Origin: Xanthobacteraceae bacterium
Lineage (GTDB): Bacteria > Pseudomonadota > Alphaproteobacteria > Rhizobiales > Xanthobacteraceae
Assembly: GCA_030039655.1 (NCBI GenBank)
Contig: JASHVC010000199.1
Location: forward strand, 1-11,238
Reading direction: 5' to 3'
DNA length: 11,238 nt
Both the position numbers and the translations under genes were made by a program. Positions 1 to 6,651 of the stretch are shown here, piece after piece. The notes beneath the pieces are model-generated. The model was not told the origin of the DNA, did no database searches, and worked only from the letters and a program-made list of their open reading frames with translations. The stretch's first letter is position 1, and every line of letters starts with the position of its first letter.

Positions 1-373
1 TGCGCGGGCGGCAGCCATTGTGGGGTATCGGTGTCACGTCACGGATCGACGTGATGGTGAAGCCGGCAGCCTGCAGCGAGCGCAGCGCCGATTCCCGTCC
101 GGAGCCCGGCCCCGCCACCTCGACCTCGAGGGTGCGCATGCCGTGCTCCTGAGCTTTCTTGGCGGCGTCTTCGGCGGCGACCTGCGCCGCATAAGGCGTA
201 GACTTGCGTGAGCCCTTAAAGCCCATGGTGCCCGCTGAAGACCAGGCAATCGTATTGCCTTGCACGTCAGTGATCGTGATCATTGTGTTGTTGAACGTCG
301 CACTCACGTGAGCGACGCCCGACGCGATGTTCTTGCGTTCGCGTCGGCGGACGCGGGTGGCTTCCTTACCCAT
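1..373 (-). CDS. rpsK: 30S ribosomal protein S11 (3' end cut by window edge)
   Basis: S11 lies on the platform of the small subunit, next to the 3' end of 16S rRNA and the E site. The minus-strand frame opens with ATG at 373 ([19 protein letters not shown]) and stays open to the window edge for 124 codons. It carries the family landmarks [29 protein letters not shown] and, near the end, [11 protein letters not shown]. Only the last few basic residues of the roughly 129-aa family length are missing, so the gene is truncated by the window, not broken. An AAAAGGG Shine-Dalgarno sequence sits 6 nt before the ATG. It follows rpsM after a 99-nt gap containing two hairpins. The next gene, off the edge, would be expected to be rpoA. 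Confidence 0.97.
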   Translation of the reverse strand, partial: MGKEATRVRRRERKNIASGVAHVSATFNNTMITITDVQGNTIAWSSAGTMGFKGSRKSTPYAAQVAAEDAAKKAQEHGMRTLEVEVAGPGSGRESALRSLQAAGFTITSIRDVTPIPHNGCRPR

Positions 374-407
374 TCTGAACCCTTTTCCTGGATCGGAACC
401 GGACCTG

Positions 408-420
408 CCAGCCCCGCTGG
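408..420 (-). other. Small hairpin before rpsK
   Basis: Five-base arms CCAGC and GCTGG enclose a 3-nt loop, a short but perfect stem in the rpsM-rpsK gap. It lies 11 nt from the stronger hairpin at 431-463. No T-tract follows, so it is not a terminator. Any role in mRNA stability or rpsK translation is inference. Confidence 0.4.
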
Positions 421-430
421 AGCTTCGTTC

Positions 431-463
431 CCTCGCCTGCGAAGTGCCGCCAGGCAGGCGAGG
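431..463 (-). other. Perfect 10-bp stem-loop between rpsM and rpsK
   Basis: The arms CCTCGCCTGC (431-440) and GCAGGCGAGG (454-463) are perfect reverse complements separated by 13 nt. In the transcript the hairpin begins 9 nt after the rpsM stop codon. No run of T follows it on the minus strand, so it is not a classical intrinsic terminator and rpsK lies directly downstream. An mRNA-stabilising or processing structure is the simplest reading, but that is inference. Confidence 0.6.
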
Positions 464-472
464 TGCAATGCA

Positions 473-841
473 CTATTTCTTCTTACCAGCAATAGGCTTG
501 GCCGGACCCTTGCGGGTGCGCGCATTGGTGTGAGTCCGCTGTCCGCGCACCGGCAGACCGCGACGATGCCGCAACCCTCGATAGCATCCGAGATCCATGA
601 GCCGCTTGATGTTCATTGCAACTTCGCGCCGCAAGTCGCCTTCCACGATGTAGTCGCGGTCGATCACCTCACGGAGTTGAAGCACTTCCTGGTCGGTCAA
701 CTGCGACACCCGGCGCGCATCAGGAATCGACACTTTCTCCACGATTTCCTTGGCTTTAGCGGGGCCGATGCCATGGATATACTGGAGCGCGATAATCACA
801 CGCTTGTTCGTTGGTATGTTCACGCCCGCGATACGAGCCAC
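473..841 (-). CDS. rpsM: 30S ribosomal protein S13
   Basis: S13 sits in the head of the 30S subunit, contacts S19 and the P-site tRNA, and forms inter-subunit bridges. The 122-aa product has the full family pattern: [10 protein letters not shown] at the start, the helix-hairpin-helix-like [12 protein letters not shown] (about 23-34), and the C-terminal signature [20 protein letters not shown] followed by a basic tail ending KKK. The start is a GTG at 841, not ATG, supported by a GGGAG Shine-Dalgarno sequence 9 nt upstream and by homologous start position. It is the first gene after the 240-nt gap that follows adk, so it probably heads a separately expressed alpha operon (rpsM-rpsK, then probably rpoA). 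Two GC-rich hairpins lie immediately upstream of its ribosome binding site. Confidence 0.98.
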   Translation of the reverse strand: MARIAGVNIPTNKRVIIALQYIHGIGPAKAKEIVEKVSIPDARRVSQLTDQEVLQLREVIDRDYIVEGDLRREVAMNIKRLMDLGCYRGLRHRRGLPVRGQRTHTNARTRKGPAKPIAGKKK

Positions 842-850
842 GTTCAGTCA

Positions 851-894
851 CTCCCTGCGGCGGCTGCCGCCCGTACCGGGCCCAGCACCCGGTA
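851..894 (-). promoter_or_regulatory. Tandem hairpins abutting the rpsM ribosome binding site
   Basis: Two inverted repeats lie just before the rpsM Shine-Dalgarno sequence (851-855 on the plus strand reads CTCCC, GGGAG in the mRNA). The distal stem pairs TACCGGG (874-880) with CCCGGTA (888-894), 7 bp around a 7-nt loop. The proximal stem is the GGCGG/CCGCC pair within 859-871, 5 bp with a 3-nt loop, ending only 3 nt from the Shine-Dalgarno sequence. The gamma-proteobacterial alpha operon is known to be controlled by S4 binding at the rpsM leader. Whether this unrelated-looking leader does the same is inference. Confidence 0.4.
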
Positions 895-950
895 ATGCGG
901 CAAGCCGCTGTCCATCGGTTGCGTTGTCACCTTGAGAAGGCCACAAACGT

Positions 951-985
951 AAAAAACCAGCGCCTGCCTGCCGCTGCGGCTTGGC
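951..985 (-). other. Imperfect hairpin plus T6 tract in the adk-rpsM gap
   Basis: On the minus strand a GC-rich segment at 957-985 (containing GCCGC and GCGGC, and CCA matched with TGG at its ends) is followed directly by six T residues at 956-951. The stem has bulges when drawn out by hand, so it is a weak candidate for a terminator of adk read-through or an attenuator downstream of the putative rpsM promoter. Confidence 0.25.
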
Positions 986-1020
986 ATCGCTGTTCAATCT
1001 CCAACTGGGTATTCGCCGCT

Positions 1021-1049
1021 TATTAATGGATTCCCCGCGCTTTCGTCAA
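1021..1049 (-). promoter_or_regulatory. Candidate sigma-70-type promoter for rpsM
   Basis: On the minus strand TTGACG (1049-1044) matches five of six positions of the -35 consensus. It is followed after 16-17 nt by an A/T-rich ATTAAT/TTAATA block (1027-1021), the most A/T-rich spot of this otherwise GC-rich gap. The -10 match is only moderate. The position, about 180 nt upstream of the rpsM GTG and downstream of adk, is where an alpha-operon promoter would be expected. Confidence 0.4.
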
Positions 1050-1081
1050 CGGCCCCTAGCATTTTCGTGTACAAGCCGATC

Positions 1082-1945
1082 TCACCGGCGGCGGCCTTTC
1101 CTGGCCTTCGCTTCGCCGGCCGGTCGTCTCGCAGTTTTGGCCGTTTTCCGCGCTGACAGGCGGGCGGCGGCAGGCTTTTTCCCGGATTTTTTTCCTACAA
1201 CAGAGGCCCTGGGCGCTTTGGGCTTGGCTCCGCCAGCCGGCTTTTTCGCCGCACCCTTGCCGGCCTTCTTGGCCGTCTCTTTCGCGAACGGTTTCGGAGC
1301 AGTTGCAGCCTTAGTCGCAGCCTTGCGCGTTTCCCTAGCGGCGGGCGCCTTCTTGGCGGCTAGTGCGTCCGTGATCGCCTGCTCAATCGCCGCTGTGACC
1401 TTGTCGATCGGCGCCATGCCATCCACAGCGCGCAGCACCCCTTGCAGGCTGTAGTAGCTCGTCAGCGGTGCCGTCTCGTTCCGGTAGGCCGCCAGCCGCC
1501 GGGGGAGCACCTCGGGGTCGTCGTCCTTGCGCAAGGGTTGTCCCTGCGCCTGGGCCTCAGCGATGCGGTTCTTGATGCGCTTGAGCATAGCCGCCTCGTC
1601 GACGCGCAGATCGATCACCGCGTCGAGCGAAAGCCCGCGCTCTGCGAGCATCCGATCAAGGGCGACAGCTTGGGGTACCGTGCGCGGAAACCCATCGAGG
1701 ATGAAACCCTTGCTGGCGTCCGGCTCGCCGATGCGCTGGGTGATGATGCGGACCACGATGTCATCGGGCACCAGGCCGCCGCGCGCCATGATCTCCTGCG
1801 CCTGCAGGCCCACTGGCGCGCCGGCCTTCACGGCCGCACGCAGCATGTCTCCCGTCGATAGCTGGACCAAACCGTATTTAGCGACGAGCCGCTGGGCCTG
1901 TGTTCCTTTGCCGGCCCCGGGCGGGCCCAGCAGGATCAATCTCAT
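1082..1945 (-). CDS. adk: Adenylate kinase with long Lys/Ala-rich C-terminal tail
   Basis: Adk catalyses ATP + AMP = 2 ADP in the cytoplasm. The enzyme core fills residues 1-197: P-loop GPPGAGKGT at 7-15, STGDMLR at 30-36 (AMP-binding side), LDGFPRT at 83-89, and the [14 protein letters not shown] segment at 141-154. The LID lacks the four-cysteine zinc form and looks like the short alphaproteobacterial type. The protein is 287 aa, while short-form relatives are about 190-215 aa. The extra 90 residues (198-287) are almost entirely K, A, P, R, T and G in histone-H1-like repeats, ending KGRRR. The ATG at 1945 overlaps the secY stop as ATGA, so translation is probably coupled to secY. The frame is open and GC-rich throughout the tail, with no sign of a frameshift. 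Confidence 0.97.
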   Translation of the reverse strand: MRLILLGPPGAGKGTQAQRLVAKYGLVQLSTGDMLRAAVKAGAPVGLQAQEIMARGGLVPDDIVVRIITQRIGEPDASKGFILDGFPRTVPQAVALDRMLAERGLSLDAVIDLRVDEAAMLKRIKNRIAEAQAQGQPLRKDDDPEVLPRRLAAYRNETAPLTSYYSLQGVLRAVDGMAPIDKVTAAIEQAITDALAAKKAPAARETRKAATKAATAPKPFAKETAKKAGKGAAKKPAGGAKPKAPRASVVGKKSGKKPAAARLSARKTAKTARRPAGEAKARKGRRR

Positions 1946-3291
1946 CTCCGACGTCCCCCGCGGAGCTTCGATCGTTTGATCAGGCCTTCGTATTGGTGTG
2001 CCAGCAGGTATCCCTGCACCTGCGCCACTGTATCCATGGTCACGCTGACCACGATCAGGAGCGATGTACCGCCGAAATAGAACGGCACCGCCGCGTAGGA
2101 GATCAGCATCTCGGGAAACAGGCAGACGATGGCCAGATACGCGGCTCCGATCACGGTGATGCGCGACAGCACGTAATCGATGTATTCGGCCGTGCGCTCG
2201 CCCGGGCGGATACCAGGGATGAACCCGCCGTGCTTCTTCAGATTGTCAGCGGTCTCCGTCGGATTGAAAATGATCGCCGTGTAGAAGAAGGCGAAGAACA
2301 CGATTAGGGCGACGTAGAACACGAGAAACAACGGCCGCCCGTGAGAGAGCTGCGTGGTGATCATCGTCAGCCAGCCCGATGTTTGGCTCCCGGGGGCGGC
2401 CGTAAAGCTCGATACTGTCGTCGGCAGCAACAGCAACGAAGAGGCGAAGATCGGCGGAATCACGCCCGAGGTATTCAACTTGAGCGGCAGGTGAGACGAC
2501 TGCCCCTCGAACATACGGTTACCGACCTGGCGCTTCGGATATTGGATCAACAGCCGCCGCTGCGCACGCTCCATGAAGACGATGAAAGTGATGACAGCGA
2601 CCGCCATCACCACCACGATCAGGATAAGCCCGGTGGACAACGCGCCCTGGCGGCCAAGTTCAAGCGTACTGGCGATAGCCGCCGGCAACTGCGCGACGAT
2701 GCCCGACATGATGATCAGCGAGGTGCCGTTGCCGATGCCCCGCTGCGTGATCTGCTCGCCGAGCCACATCAAGAACATGGTGCCGCCGGTGAGCGTGATC
2801 ACCGTCGAAATGCGGAAAAAGAATCCCGGATCCGTGACCGCCGAACCGGCGCCCGCCCCTTCGAGGCCGATGGCAATGCCGTAGGCCTGCAACGCCGCAA
2901 GAAATACCGTCAGATAACGCGTGTACTGATTGATCATCTTGCGGCCCTGCTCGCCCTCCTTCTTCAGTTGCTCGAGGGTGGGCGAGACCGTCGTCATCAG
3001 CTGGATGATGATCGAGGCCGAGATGTACGGCATGATGGTGAGCGCGAAGATCGCCATGCGGTGAATGCCGCCGCCGGCGAACATATTGAACATGCCGAGA
3101 AAGCCCGTGGCATTCTGGTTGAAGATCTTGTCCCAGGCGGCCGGATCGATGCCGGGCAGCGGAATGTAGGTGCCGAGCCGGTAGACCAGCAGCGCTCCCA
3201 GGGTAAACCAGATACGCTTTTTCAGCTCTTCGGCCTTGGCCAGCGCACCGAAGTTGAGATTGGCTGCCAGTTGTTCTGCTGCCGAGACCAT
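1942..3291 (-). CDS. secY: Preprotein translocase subunit SecY
   Basis: SecY forms the inner-membrane channel of the Sec translocon with SecE and SecG and receives substrates from SecA and ribosomes. The 449-aa product (family about 430-450) begins [15 protein letters not shown] and has the hydrophobic segments expected for ten transmembrane helices. The first is about residues 28-46 ([20 protein letters not shown]), followed by the plug region [14 protein letters not shown], then [18 protein letters not shown], the cytoplasmic loop [36 protein letters not shown] and [17 protein letters not shown]. It ends with a basic [11 protein letters not shown]. The frame is open much further upstream, but that part overlaps rplO. 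The ATG at 3291 is chosen because it has GGAG 6 nt upstream and aligns with homologues. It follows rplO by 49 nt and overlaps adk by 4 nt. Confidence 0.98.
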   Translation of the reverse strand: MVSAAEQLAANLNFGALAKAEELKKRIWFTLGALLVYRLGTYIPLPGIDPAAWDKIFNQNATGFLGMFNMFAGGGIHRMAIFALTIMPYISASIIIQLMTTVSPTLEQLKKEGEQGRKMINQYTRYLTVFLAALQAYGIAIGLEGAGAGSAVTDPGFFFRISTVITLTGGTMFLMWLGEQITQRGIGNGTSLIIMSGIVAQLPAAIASTLELGRQGALSTGLILIVVVMAVAVITFIVFMERAQRRLLIQYPKRQVGNRMFEGQSSHLPLKLNTSGVIPPIFASSLLLLPTTVSSFTAAPGSQTSGWLTMITTQLSHGRPLFLVFYVALIVFFAFFYTAIIFNPTETADNLKKHGGFIPGIRPGERTAEYIDYVLSRITVIGAAYLAIVCLFPEMLISYAAVPFYFGGTSLLIVVSVTMDTVAQVQGYLLAHQYEGLIKRSKLRGGRRR

Positions 3292-3327
3292 TCGCTGCTC
3301 CGTATACCCGTGCGACCGCGCCCGACG

Positions 3328-3339
3328 GCCTATATAGGC
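3328..3339 (-). promoter_or_regulatory. A/T-cored perfect palindrome before secY
   Basis: GCCTATATAGGC is a perfect 12-bp palindrome two bases past the rplO stop codon. On the minus strand it contains TGC-CTATAT, which resembles an extended -10 and the CTATAT -10 form reported for some alphaproteobacterial promoters. No -35 box is visible at the right distance. It may be a weak internal secY promoter or a protein-binding site. Support is slight. Confidence 0.25.
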
Positions 3340-3340
3340 A

Positions 3341-3832
3341 TCAAGCCGCCTGTTCGCCCGCCTCGCGCTTGGGTGCGAGAATTTCGACGCTGCCGCCAGC
3401 CCTTTCCACCGCCGCAATGGCCGATTTGGACGCTCCGAATACAGAGAGCGACACCTTCGCCTTGATCTCGCCGCCGCCGAGGAGCCGTACGCCGTCCTTG
3501 GTGCGGCGGAGCACGCCGGCCTTGACCAGCGCGGCCGCGTCGATCTTGCCGGCGGTATCAAGCCGGCCGGCATCGACCGCCTCCTGAATGCGGCCGAGGT
3601 TCACTTCATTGAGCTTGCGAGCGAACATCGTGTTCTTAAAACCGCGCTTGGGCAGGCGCCGATGCAGCGGCATCTGGCCGCCTTCGAAACCCTTGATGCG
3701 CACGCCCGAACGCGCGGTCTGACCTTTGCCGCCGCGGCCGCCGGTCTTGCCGGTGCCGGAGCCGATGCCGCGGCCGATGCGCTTTCGCGTTTTGCGGGCG
3801 CCAGGTCGACCGGCGAGTTGGTGCAGTTTCAT
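3341..3832 (-). CDS. rplO: 50S ribosomal protein L15
   Basis: L15 is a late-assembly large-subunit protein that threads an extended basic N-terminus into 23S rRNA. The 163-aa product has the typical start [20 protein letters not shown], the glycine-rich run [19 protein letters not shown] (about 19-37), [18 protein letters not shown] (about 49-66), and a compact C-terminal domain with [21 protein letters not shown]. Length agrees with alphaproteobacterial relatives. The ATG at 3832 has AGAAGGGA about 8 nt upstream. Unusually for this operon it is separated from rpmD by 123 nt, almost all of it a palindromic repeat, so its ribosome binding site lies just downstream of a large RNA structure. Confidence 0.98.
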   Translation of the reverse strand: MKLHQLAGRPGARKTRKRIGRGIGSGTGKTGGRGGKGQTARSGVRIKGFEGGQMPLHRRLPKRGFKNTMFARKLNEVNLGRIQEAVDAGRLDTAGKIDAAALVKAGVLRRTKDGVRLLGGGEIKAKVSLSVFGASKSAIAAVERAGGSVEILAPKREAGEQAA

Positions 3833-3856
3833 GGTCTTGGTCCCTTCTGTTCGCCG

Positions 3857-3952
3857 TCATCCTGAGGCGCGAGCGAAGCGAGCCTCGAAGGATGAGGCCC
3901 CGGCCCTTCGAGGCTCGCCGACTTTGTCGGCGAGCGCCTCAGGGTGAGGCGC
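3857..3952. repeat. Multi-stem palindromic intergenic repeat between rpmD and rplO
   Basis: This segment is nearly all inverted repeats. Outer arms CCTGAGGCGC (3861-3870) and GCGCCTCAGG (3934-3943) are perfect complements. Inside, GCGAGCCTCGAAGG (3878-3891) pairs with CCTTCGAGGCTCGC (3905-3918), a perfect 14-bp stem. GCTCGCCGAC (3913-3922) pairs with GTCGGCGAGC (3926-3935) around TTT, giving a competing 10-bp hairpin. A further 8-bp hairpin, GCGCCTCA with TGAGGCGC, closes 3934-3952. From memory, this CCTCGAAGGATG / CCTTCGAGGCTCGCC style is a dispersed intergenic repeat in Bradyrhizobium-related genomes. Copy number cannot be tested here. It encodes nothing and fills the gap without disrupting either gene. 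Confidence 0.85.
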
Positions 3953-3955
3953 CTG

Positions 3956-4156
3956 CTATCTCTCCACCAACTCCACGAGATGCGCGACCTTCGCGATCAT
4001 CCCGCGCGTCTGCGGCGTATCGGGAAGCTCGGAAACCCGGCCGATTTTGTTCAGCCGCAACCCCACCAACGTCTCGCGCTGCCGATGATGCCGGCGTTGC
4101 GGGCTGCCAGTCTGCCGCACCTTGACGGTCTTTCCCGAATTCTTGCCGGCATTCAT
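3956..4156 (-). CDS. rpmD: 50S ribosomal protein L30
   Basis: L30 is a small protein of the large subunit near the 5S rRNA side. The 66-aa product matches the family: [20 protein letters not shown], then [34 protein letters not shown]. Two starts are possible. A TTG at 4168 would add four residues, but its bases form the GGAG Shine-Dalgarno sequence (4163-4166) that lies 6 nt before the ATG at 4156. The ATG start is therefore chosen. It follows rpsE by 17 nt. The stop codon TAG lies 3 nt beyond the edge of the palindromic repeat at 3857-3952. Confidence 0.97.
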   Translation of the reverse strand: MNAGKNSGKTVKVRQTGSPQRRHHRQRETLVGLRLNKIGRVSELPDTPQTRGMIAKVAHLVELVER

Positions 4157-4173
4157 TGCATGCTCCAAAACGT

Positions 4174-4737
4174 TCAGTCGGCCGTTGCCTGATCGGCATC
4201 GACGTCGCGGCGGCGCGCTTGCAGCGCCGAGACCTTGACGTTTCGCCGCGCGGCAACTGATCGCGGGGAATCCTGGCGCTTGAGCGCATCGAACGTCGCC
4301 CGCACCACGTTGTACGGATTTGAGGTCCCGAGCGACTTCGCCACCACGTCGGCCATGCCCAGCGTCTCGAACACCGCGCGCATCGGCCCGCCGGCGATGA
4401 TGCCGGTGCCGGGCGGAGCGGCGCGCAAGAACACGCGGCCCGCGCCATGGCGGCCGGCCACGTCGTGATGCAACGTGCGCCCTTCGCGCAAGGGCACGCG
4501 GGTTAGTCCGCGCTTGGCCGCATCGGTGGCTTTTCGGATCGCTTCCGGTACCTCGCGCGCCTTGCCGTGGCCGAAGCCGACCCTGCCCTTCTGATCGCCG
4601 ACCACGACCAAGGCCGCAAAGCCGAAGCGCCGGCCGCCCTTCACCACTTTGGCGACGCGGTTGATGTGGACGAGTTTGTCGACGAATTCGCTGTCGCGCT
4701 CTTCGTCGCGCCGCCGTTCGCGGGGTTCACGCGCCAT
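4174..4737 (-). CDS. rpsE: 30S ribosomal protein S5
   Basis: S5 lies on the solvent side of the 30S subunit near the mRNA entry tunnel and affects decoding accuracy. The 187-aa product shows an arginine/glutamate-rich N-terminus, then the S5 double-stranded-RNA-binding-like domain ([42 protein letters not shown]) and the C-terminal domain with [20 protein letters not shown] and [15 protein letters not shown]. The start at 4737 matches homologues, and no other in-frame start is available before an upstream stop. It lacks a convincing Shine-Dalgarno sequence. A 7-codon out-of-frame ATG reading (4750-4727) overlaps the start. The gap to rplR is 58 nt. Confidence 0.98.
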   Translation of the reverse strand: MAREPRERRRDEERDSEFVDKLVHINRVAKVVKGGRRFGFAALVVVGDQKGRVGFGHGKAREVPEAIRKATDAAKRGLTRVPLREGRTLHHDVAGRHGAGRVFLRAAPPGTGIIAGGPMRAVFETLGMADVVAKSLGTSNPYNVVRATFDALKRQDSPRSVAARRNVKVSALQARRRDVDADQATAD

Positions 4738-4795
4738 ATCTGTGTGCCATGTTGTTGGAACCTATGCCGTTGAAGCTATGCGATCCGATTGTTGT

Positions 4796-5158
4796 TCAGA
4801 AGCTCAGTCCACCTTCGCGCGCGGCCTCGGCCAAAGCCTTGACACGGCCGTGATACAGATAGCCACCGCGATCGAATACGACTTCCTTGACGCCCTTTTC
4901 CTGCGCACGCTGAGCAATGAGCTTGCCGACGGCCTTGGCGGCCTCGACGCTGGCGCCGGTCTTCAGCGACTCTCGTGTCGGCTTCTCGATCGACGAGGCG
5001 GACACGACCGTCGTGCCGGCGTCGTCATCGATCACCTGGGCGTAGATGTGTTTGGATGAGCGGAAGATGGAAAGCCGCTTGCGGCCATAGGCTGCCCGCC
5101 GCAGTGCACCGCGCACACGCCCCTTTCGCCGATCGATTCTGTCGTGAAGCTTGCTCAT
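4796..5158 (-). CDS. rplR: 50S ribosomal protein L18
   Basis: L18 binds 5S rRNA and helps dock it on the large subunit together with L5. The 120-aa product has a very basic N-terminus ([20 protein letters not shown]), [18 protein letters not shown], and the closing motif [27 protein letters not shown], all typical of the family at its normal length. The ATG at 5158 lies 11 nt after the stop of the unidentified 63-codon ORF. Only a weak GGGA-type ribosome binding site precedes it, so some translation may depend on ribosomes finishing that upstream ORF. Confidence 0.98.
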   Translation of the reverse strand: MSKLHDRIDRRKGRVRGALRRAAYGRKRLSIFRSSKHIYAQVIDDDAGTTVVSASSIEKPTRESLKTGASVEAAKAVGKLIAQRAQEKGVKEVVFDRGGYLYHGRVKALAEAAREGGLSF

Positions 5159-5169
5159 CGCCGGTCCCG

Positions 5170-5361
5170 TTAGTTCTGGCCGCGCTGTTTACGCGATGCG
5201 ATCAAGGCGCGCAGCATGTCGTCAGCGTCCTGAGGCGCTTCAATCCCCTCGGCAAATGGGCCGAGCGTCGCCGCACTAAAGCGCATCGGCTCCCGACCGC
5301 CACCGGGCACGACGATCAGGTCGCCGGGCCTGAGTTCCTTGAAAAATCCCACCTTGATCAT
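5170..5361 (-). CDS. Unrecognised 63-aa ORF inserted between rplF and rplR
   Basis: I do not recognise this protein. The ATG at 5361 overlaps the rplF stop as ATGA. AAGGAAGG (5371-5378) ends 9 nt upstream, a good ribosome binding site. The codons keep the G/C-rich third positions of the neighbours, and the frame ends in TAA just before rplR. The product begins [20 protein letters not shown], with an apparent beta-strand/turn/strand and a GGG turn. It continues through a middle with [17 protein letters not shown] to an amphipathic-looking helix [15 protein letters not shown]. Charge is close to neutral (8 acidic, 9 basic), unlike the strongly basic ribosomal proteins around it. No signal peptide, membrane helix or cysteine is present. 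rplF is already full length, so this is not a displaced L6 tail. In the canonical spc order rplR follows rplF directly. Confidence 0.7.
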   Translation of the reverse strand: MIKVGFFKELRPGDLIVVPGGGREPMRFSAATLGPFAEGIEAPQDADDMLRALIASRKQRGQN

Positions 5362-5891
5362 TTCTTTTTGCCTTCCTTGCGGAAAATGCGCTCGGACGCG
5401 TATTTGATGCCCTTGCCCTTGTAGGGCTCGGGCGGCCGGTAGTCGCGGATCTCGGCGGCCACCTGCCCCACCTTCTGGCGGTCGCTGCCGCTGATCACGA
5501 TCTCGACCGGCCGCGGCGTTGCGATGGTGATGCCCTCGGGGATCGGATAGACGATGTCGTGGCTGTAGCCGAGCGCGATCTGCAGGTTCTTGCCCTGCAC
5601 GGCGGCGCGGTAACCGACGCCATTGATCTCCAGCCGCTCTTCGAAGCCCTTGGTCACGCCGGCGATGAGATTGGAGATCAGCGTCCGCGACGTGCCCCAT
5701 TGCGAGCGCGCCCGCTTGGTGTCCGAGCGCGGATCAACCTTGATCTGCCCGCCCTCGAGCTTTACCGCCACATCGTCGTTCAGGACGACCTGCAGCGCGC
5801 CCTTCGGGCCCTTCACCTTTACGGTCTGGCCCTCGACATTGGCGGTGATTCCTGAGGGAACAGCGATTGGCTTTTTTCCGATGCGGGACAT
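5358..5891 (-). CDS. rplF: 50S ribosomal protein L6
   Basis: L6 sits at the base of the L7/L12 stalk near the sarcin-ricin loop and the factor-binding site. The 177-aa product has the normal family length and two repeated alpha/beta domains. It opens [14 protein letters not shown], has [19 protein letters not shown] and [15 protein letters not shown] in the middle, and carries the L6 signature [14 protein letters not shown] near the C-terminus, ending in KEGKKK. The start ATG at 5891 overlaps the rpsH stop as TAATG, and the stop overlaps the ATG of the 63-codon ORF as ATGA. Both junctions suggest translational coupling. Confidence 0.98.
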   Translation of the reverse strand: MSRIGKKPIAVPSGITANVEGQTVKVKGPKGALQVVLNDDVAVKLEGGQIKVDPRSDTKRARSQWGTSRTLISNLIAGVTKGFEERLEINGVGYRAAVQGKNLQIALGYSHDIVYPIPEGITIATPRPVEIVISGSDRQKVGQVAAEIRDYRPPEPYKGKGIKYASERIFRKEGKKK

Positions 5892-6286
5892 TAGAACACC
5901 GTGCAGAGAATCTCGCCGCCCACATTGGCGTCGCGGGCATCGTGGTCGGCCATGACGCCCTTCGGCGTTGAGACAATGGCGACGCCCAGCCCATTGTTGA
6001 TCCGCGGCAGGTTCTTAACCGAGGTGTAGACGCGGCGGCCGGGCTTGGAAATCCGCTCGATCTCGCGGATCACCGGCTCGCCGTCGAAATATTTCAGCTC
6101 AATCTCGATCTCAGCGCGGCCGTCTTTCTCGACCACCGCATAGCCACGAATGTAACCCTCGCTCTTGAGCACTTCGAGCACGCTCTCACGCAATCTTGAG
6201 TTTGGACTCGTAACCTTGCCCTTGTTACGCATCTGCGCGTTGCGGATGCGCGTCAGCAGGTCGCCGAGTGGATCATTCATAGGCAT
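5891..6286 (-). CDS. rpsH: 30S ribosomal protein S8
   Basis: S8 binds the central domain of 16S rRNA early in 30S assembly. In E. coli it also represses the spc operon by binding its mRNA. The 131-aa product begins [18 protein letters not shown] and ends with the family signature [19 protein letters not shown] followed by [10 protein letters not shown]. The ATG at 6286 is preferred over a second ATG at 6280 because AGGAGG (6295-6300) lies exactly 8 nt upstream and the position aligns with relatives. That Shine-Dalgarno sequence shares its first base with the rpsN stop codon (TAAGGAGG). No obvious S8-type repressor hairpin was identified near rplE. Confidence 0.98.
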   Translation of the reverse strand: MPMNDPLGDLLTRIRNAQMRNKGKVTSPNSRLRESVLEVLKSEGYIRGYAVVEKDGRAEIEIELKYFDGEPVIREIERISKPGRRVYTSVKNLPRINNGLGVAIVSTPKGVMADHDARDANVGGEILCTVF

Positions 6287-6299
6287 CGTGCGAGCCTCC

Positions 6300-6605
6300 T
6301 TACCAGCTCGACTTCAACAAACCCGGGATCAGGCCCTTGGAGCCCAGTTCCCGTAACGCAATGCGCGACAGTTTGTGCTTGCGATAAAAGCCGCGCGGGC
6401 GCCCGGTGATCTCGCAACGGTTGCGGATGCGGGTGGCGGATGAATTGCGCGGCAGCTTGGCGAGCTTCAACGTCGCCGCAAACCGCTCCTCGACCGGTTT
6501 CGTCTTGTCCTGTGCAATCGCCTTGAGCCGGGATCGGCGGCCCGAATATTTCTTCGTCATCCGGCGGCGCCGGTTGTTCTTCTCGATCGAACTCTTCTTC
6601 GCCAT
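6300..6605 (-). CDS. rpsN: 30S ribosomal protein S14 (zinc-independent long form)
   Basis: S14 is located in the head of the 30S subunit next to S3 and S19. The 101-aa product is the long C-minus type: it lacks the CxxC pairs of the short zinc-binding form and has a single cysteine in [20 protein letters not shown]. It begins [15 protein letters not shown] and ends [15 protein letters not shown] directly before the ATG would add one residue. The ATG at 6605 is chosen from homologous starts and the GAGGAG Shine-Dalgarno sequence 6 nt upstream. The gap to rplE is 46 nt. Confidence 0.98.
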   Translation of the reverse strand: MAKKSSIEKNNRRRRMTKKYSGRRSRLKAIAQDKTKPVEERFAATLKLAKLPRNSSATRIRNRCEITGRPRGFYRKHKLSRIALRELGSKGLIPGLLKSSW

Positions 6606-6651
6606 CACGTTCTCCTCGGGTTCCGCGTCTGAGGCCGGTCGATTGCCTGCC

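Noticed and set aside
260..895. 211-codon plus-strand open frame
   Set aside because: It is antisense to rpsK and rpsM and crosses their intergenic hairpins. No domain or ribosome binding site was seen.
2341..3465. 374-codon open frame on the plus strand
   Set aside because: It lies wholly antisense to secY and rplO, is rich in Arg, His, Asp and Gln as expected of a complementary frame in GC-rich DNA, and has no recognisable domain. secY on the other strand is unmistakable.
3292..3573. 94-residue N-terminal extension of SecY
   Set aside because: It overlaps rplO in another frame and is not SecY-like. The ATG at 3291 has GGAG and matches homologues.
3857..3952. Reading the palindromic repeat as an intrinsic terminator
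   Set aside because: No T-run follows any of its stems on the minus strand, and rplO, secY and adk continue downstream in normal operon order.
3939..4448. 169-codon minus-strand frame overlapping rpsE and rpmD
   Set aside because: It is in a different frame from the two real genes, spans both of them and the palindromic repeat, and has shadow-frame composition.
5362..5700. Upstream extension of the 63-codon ORF to a 176-codon frame
   Set aside because: That part is the +1 frame of rplF. The ATG at 5361 with its Shine-Dalgarno sequence gives a better start, and only the part after rplF is independent.
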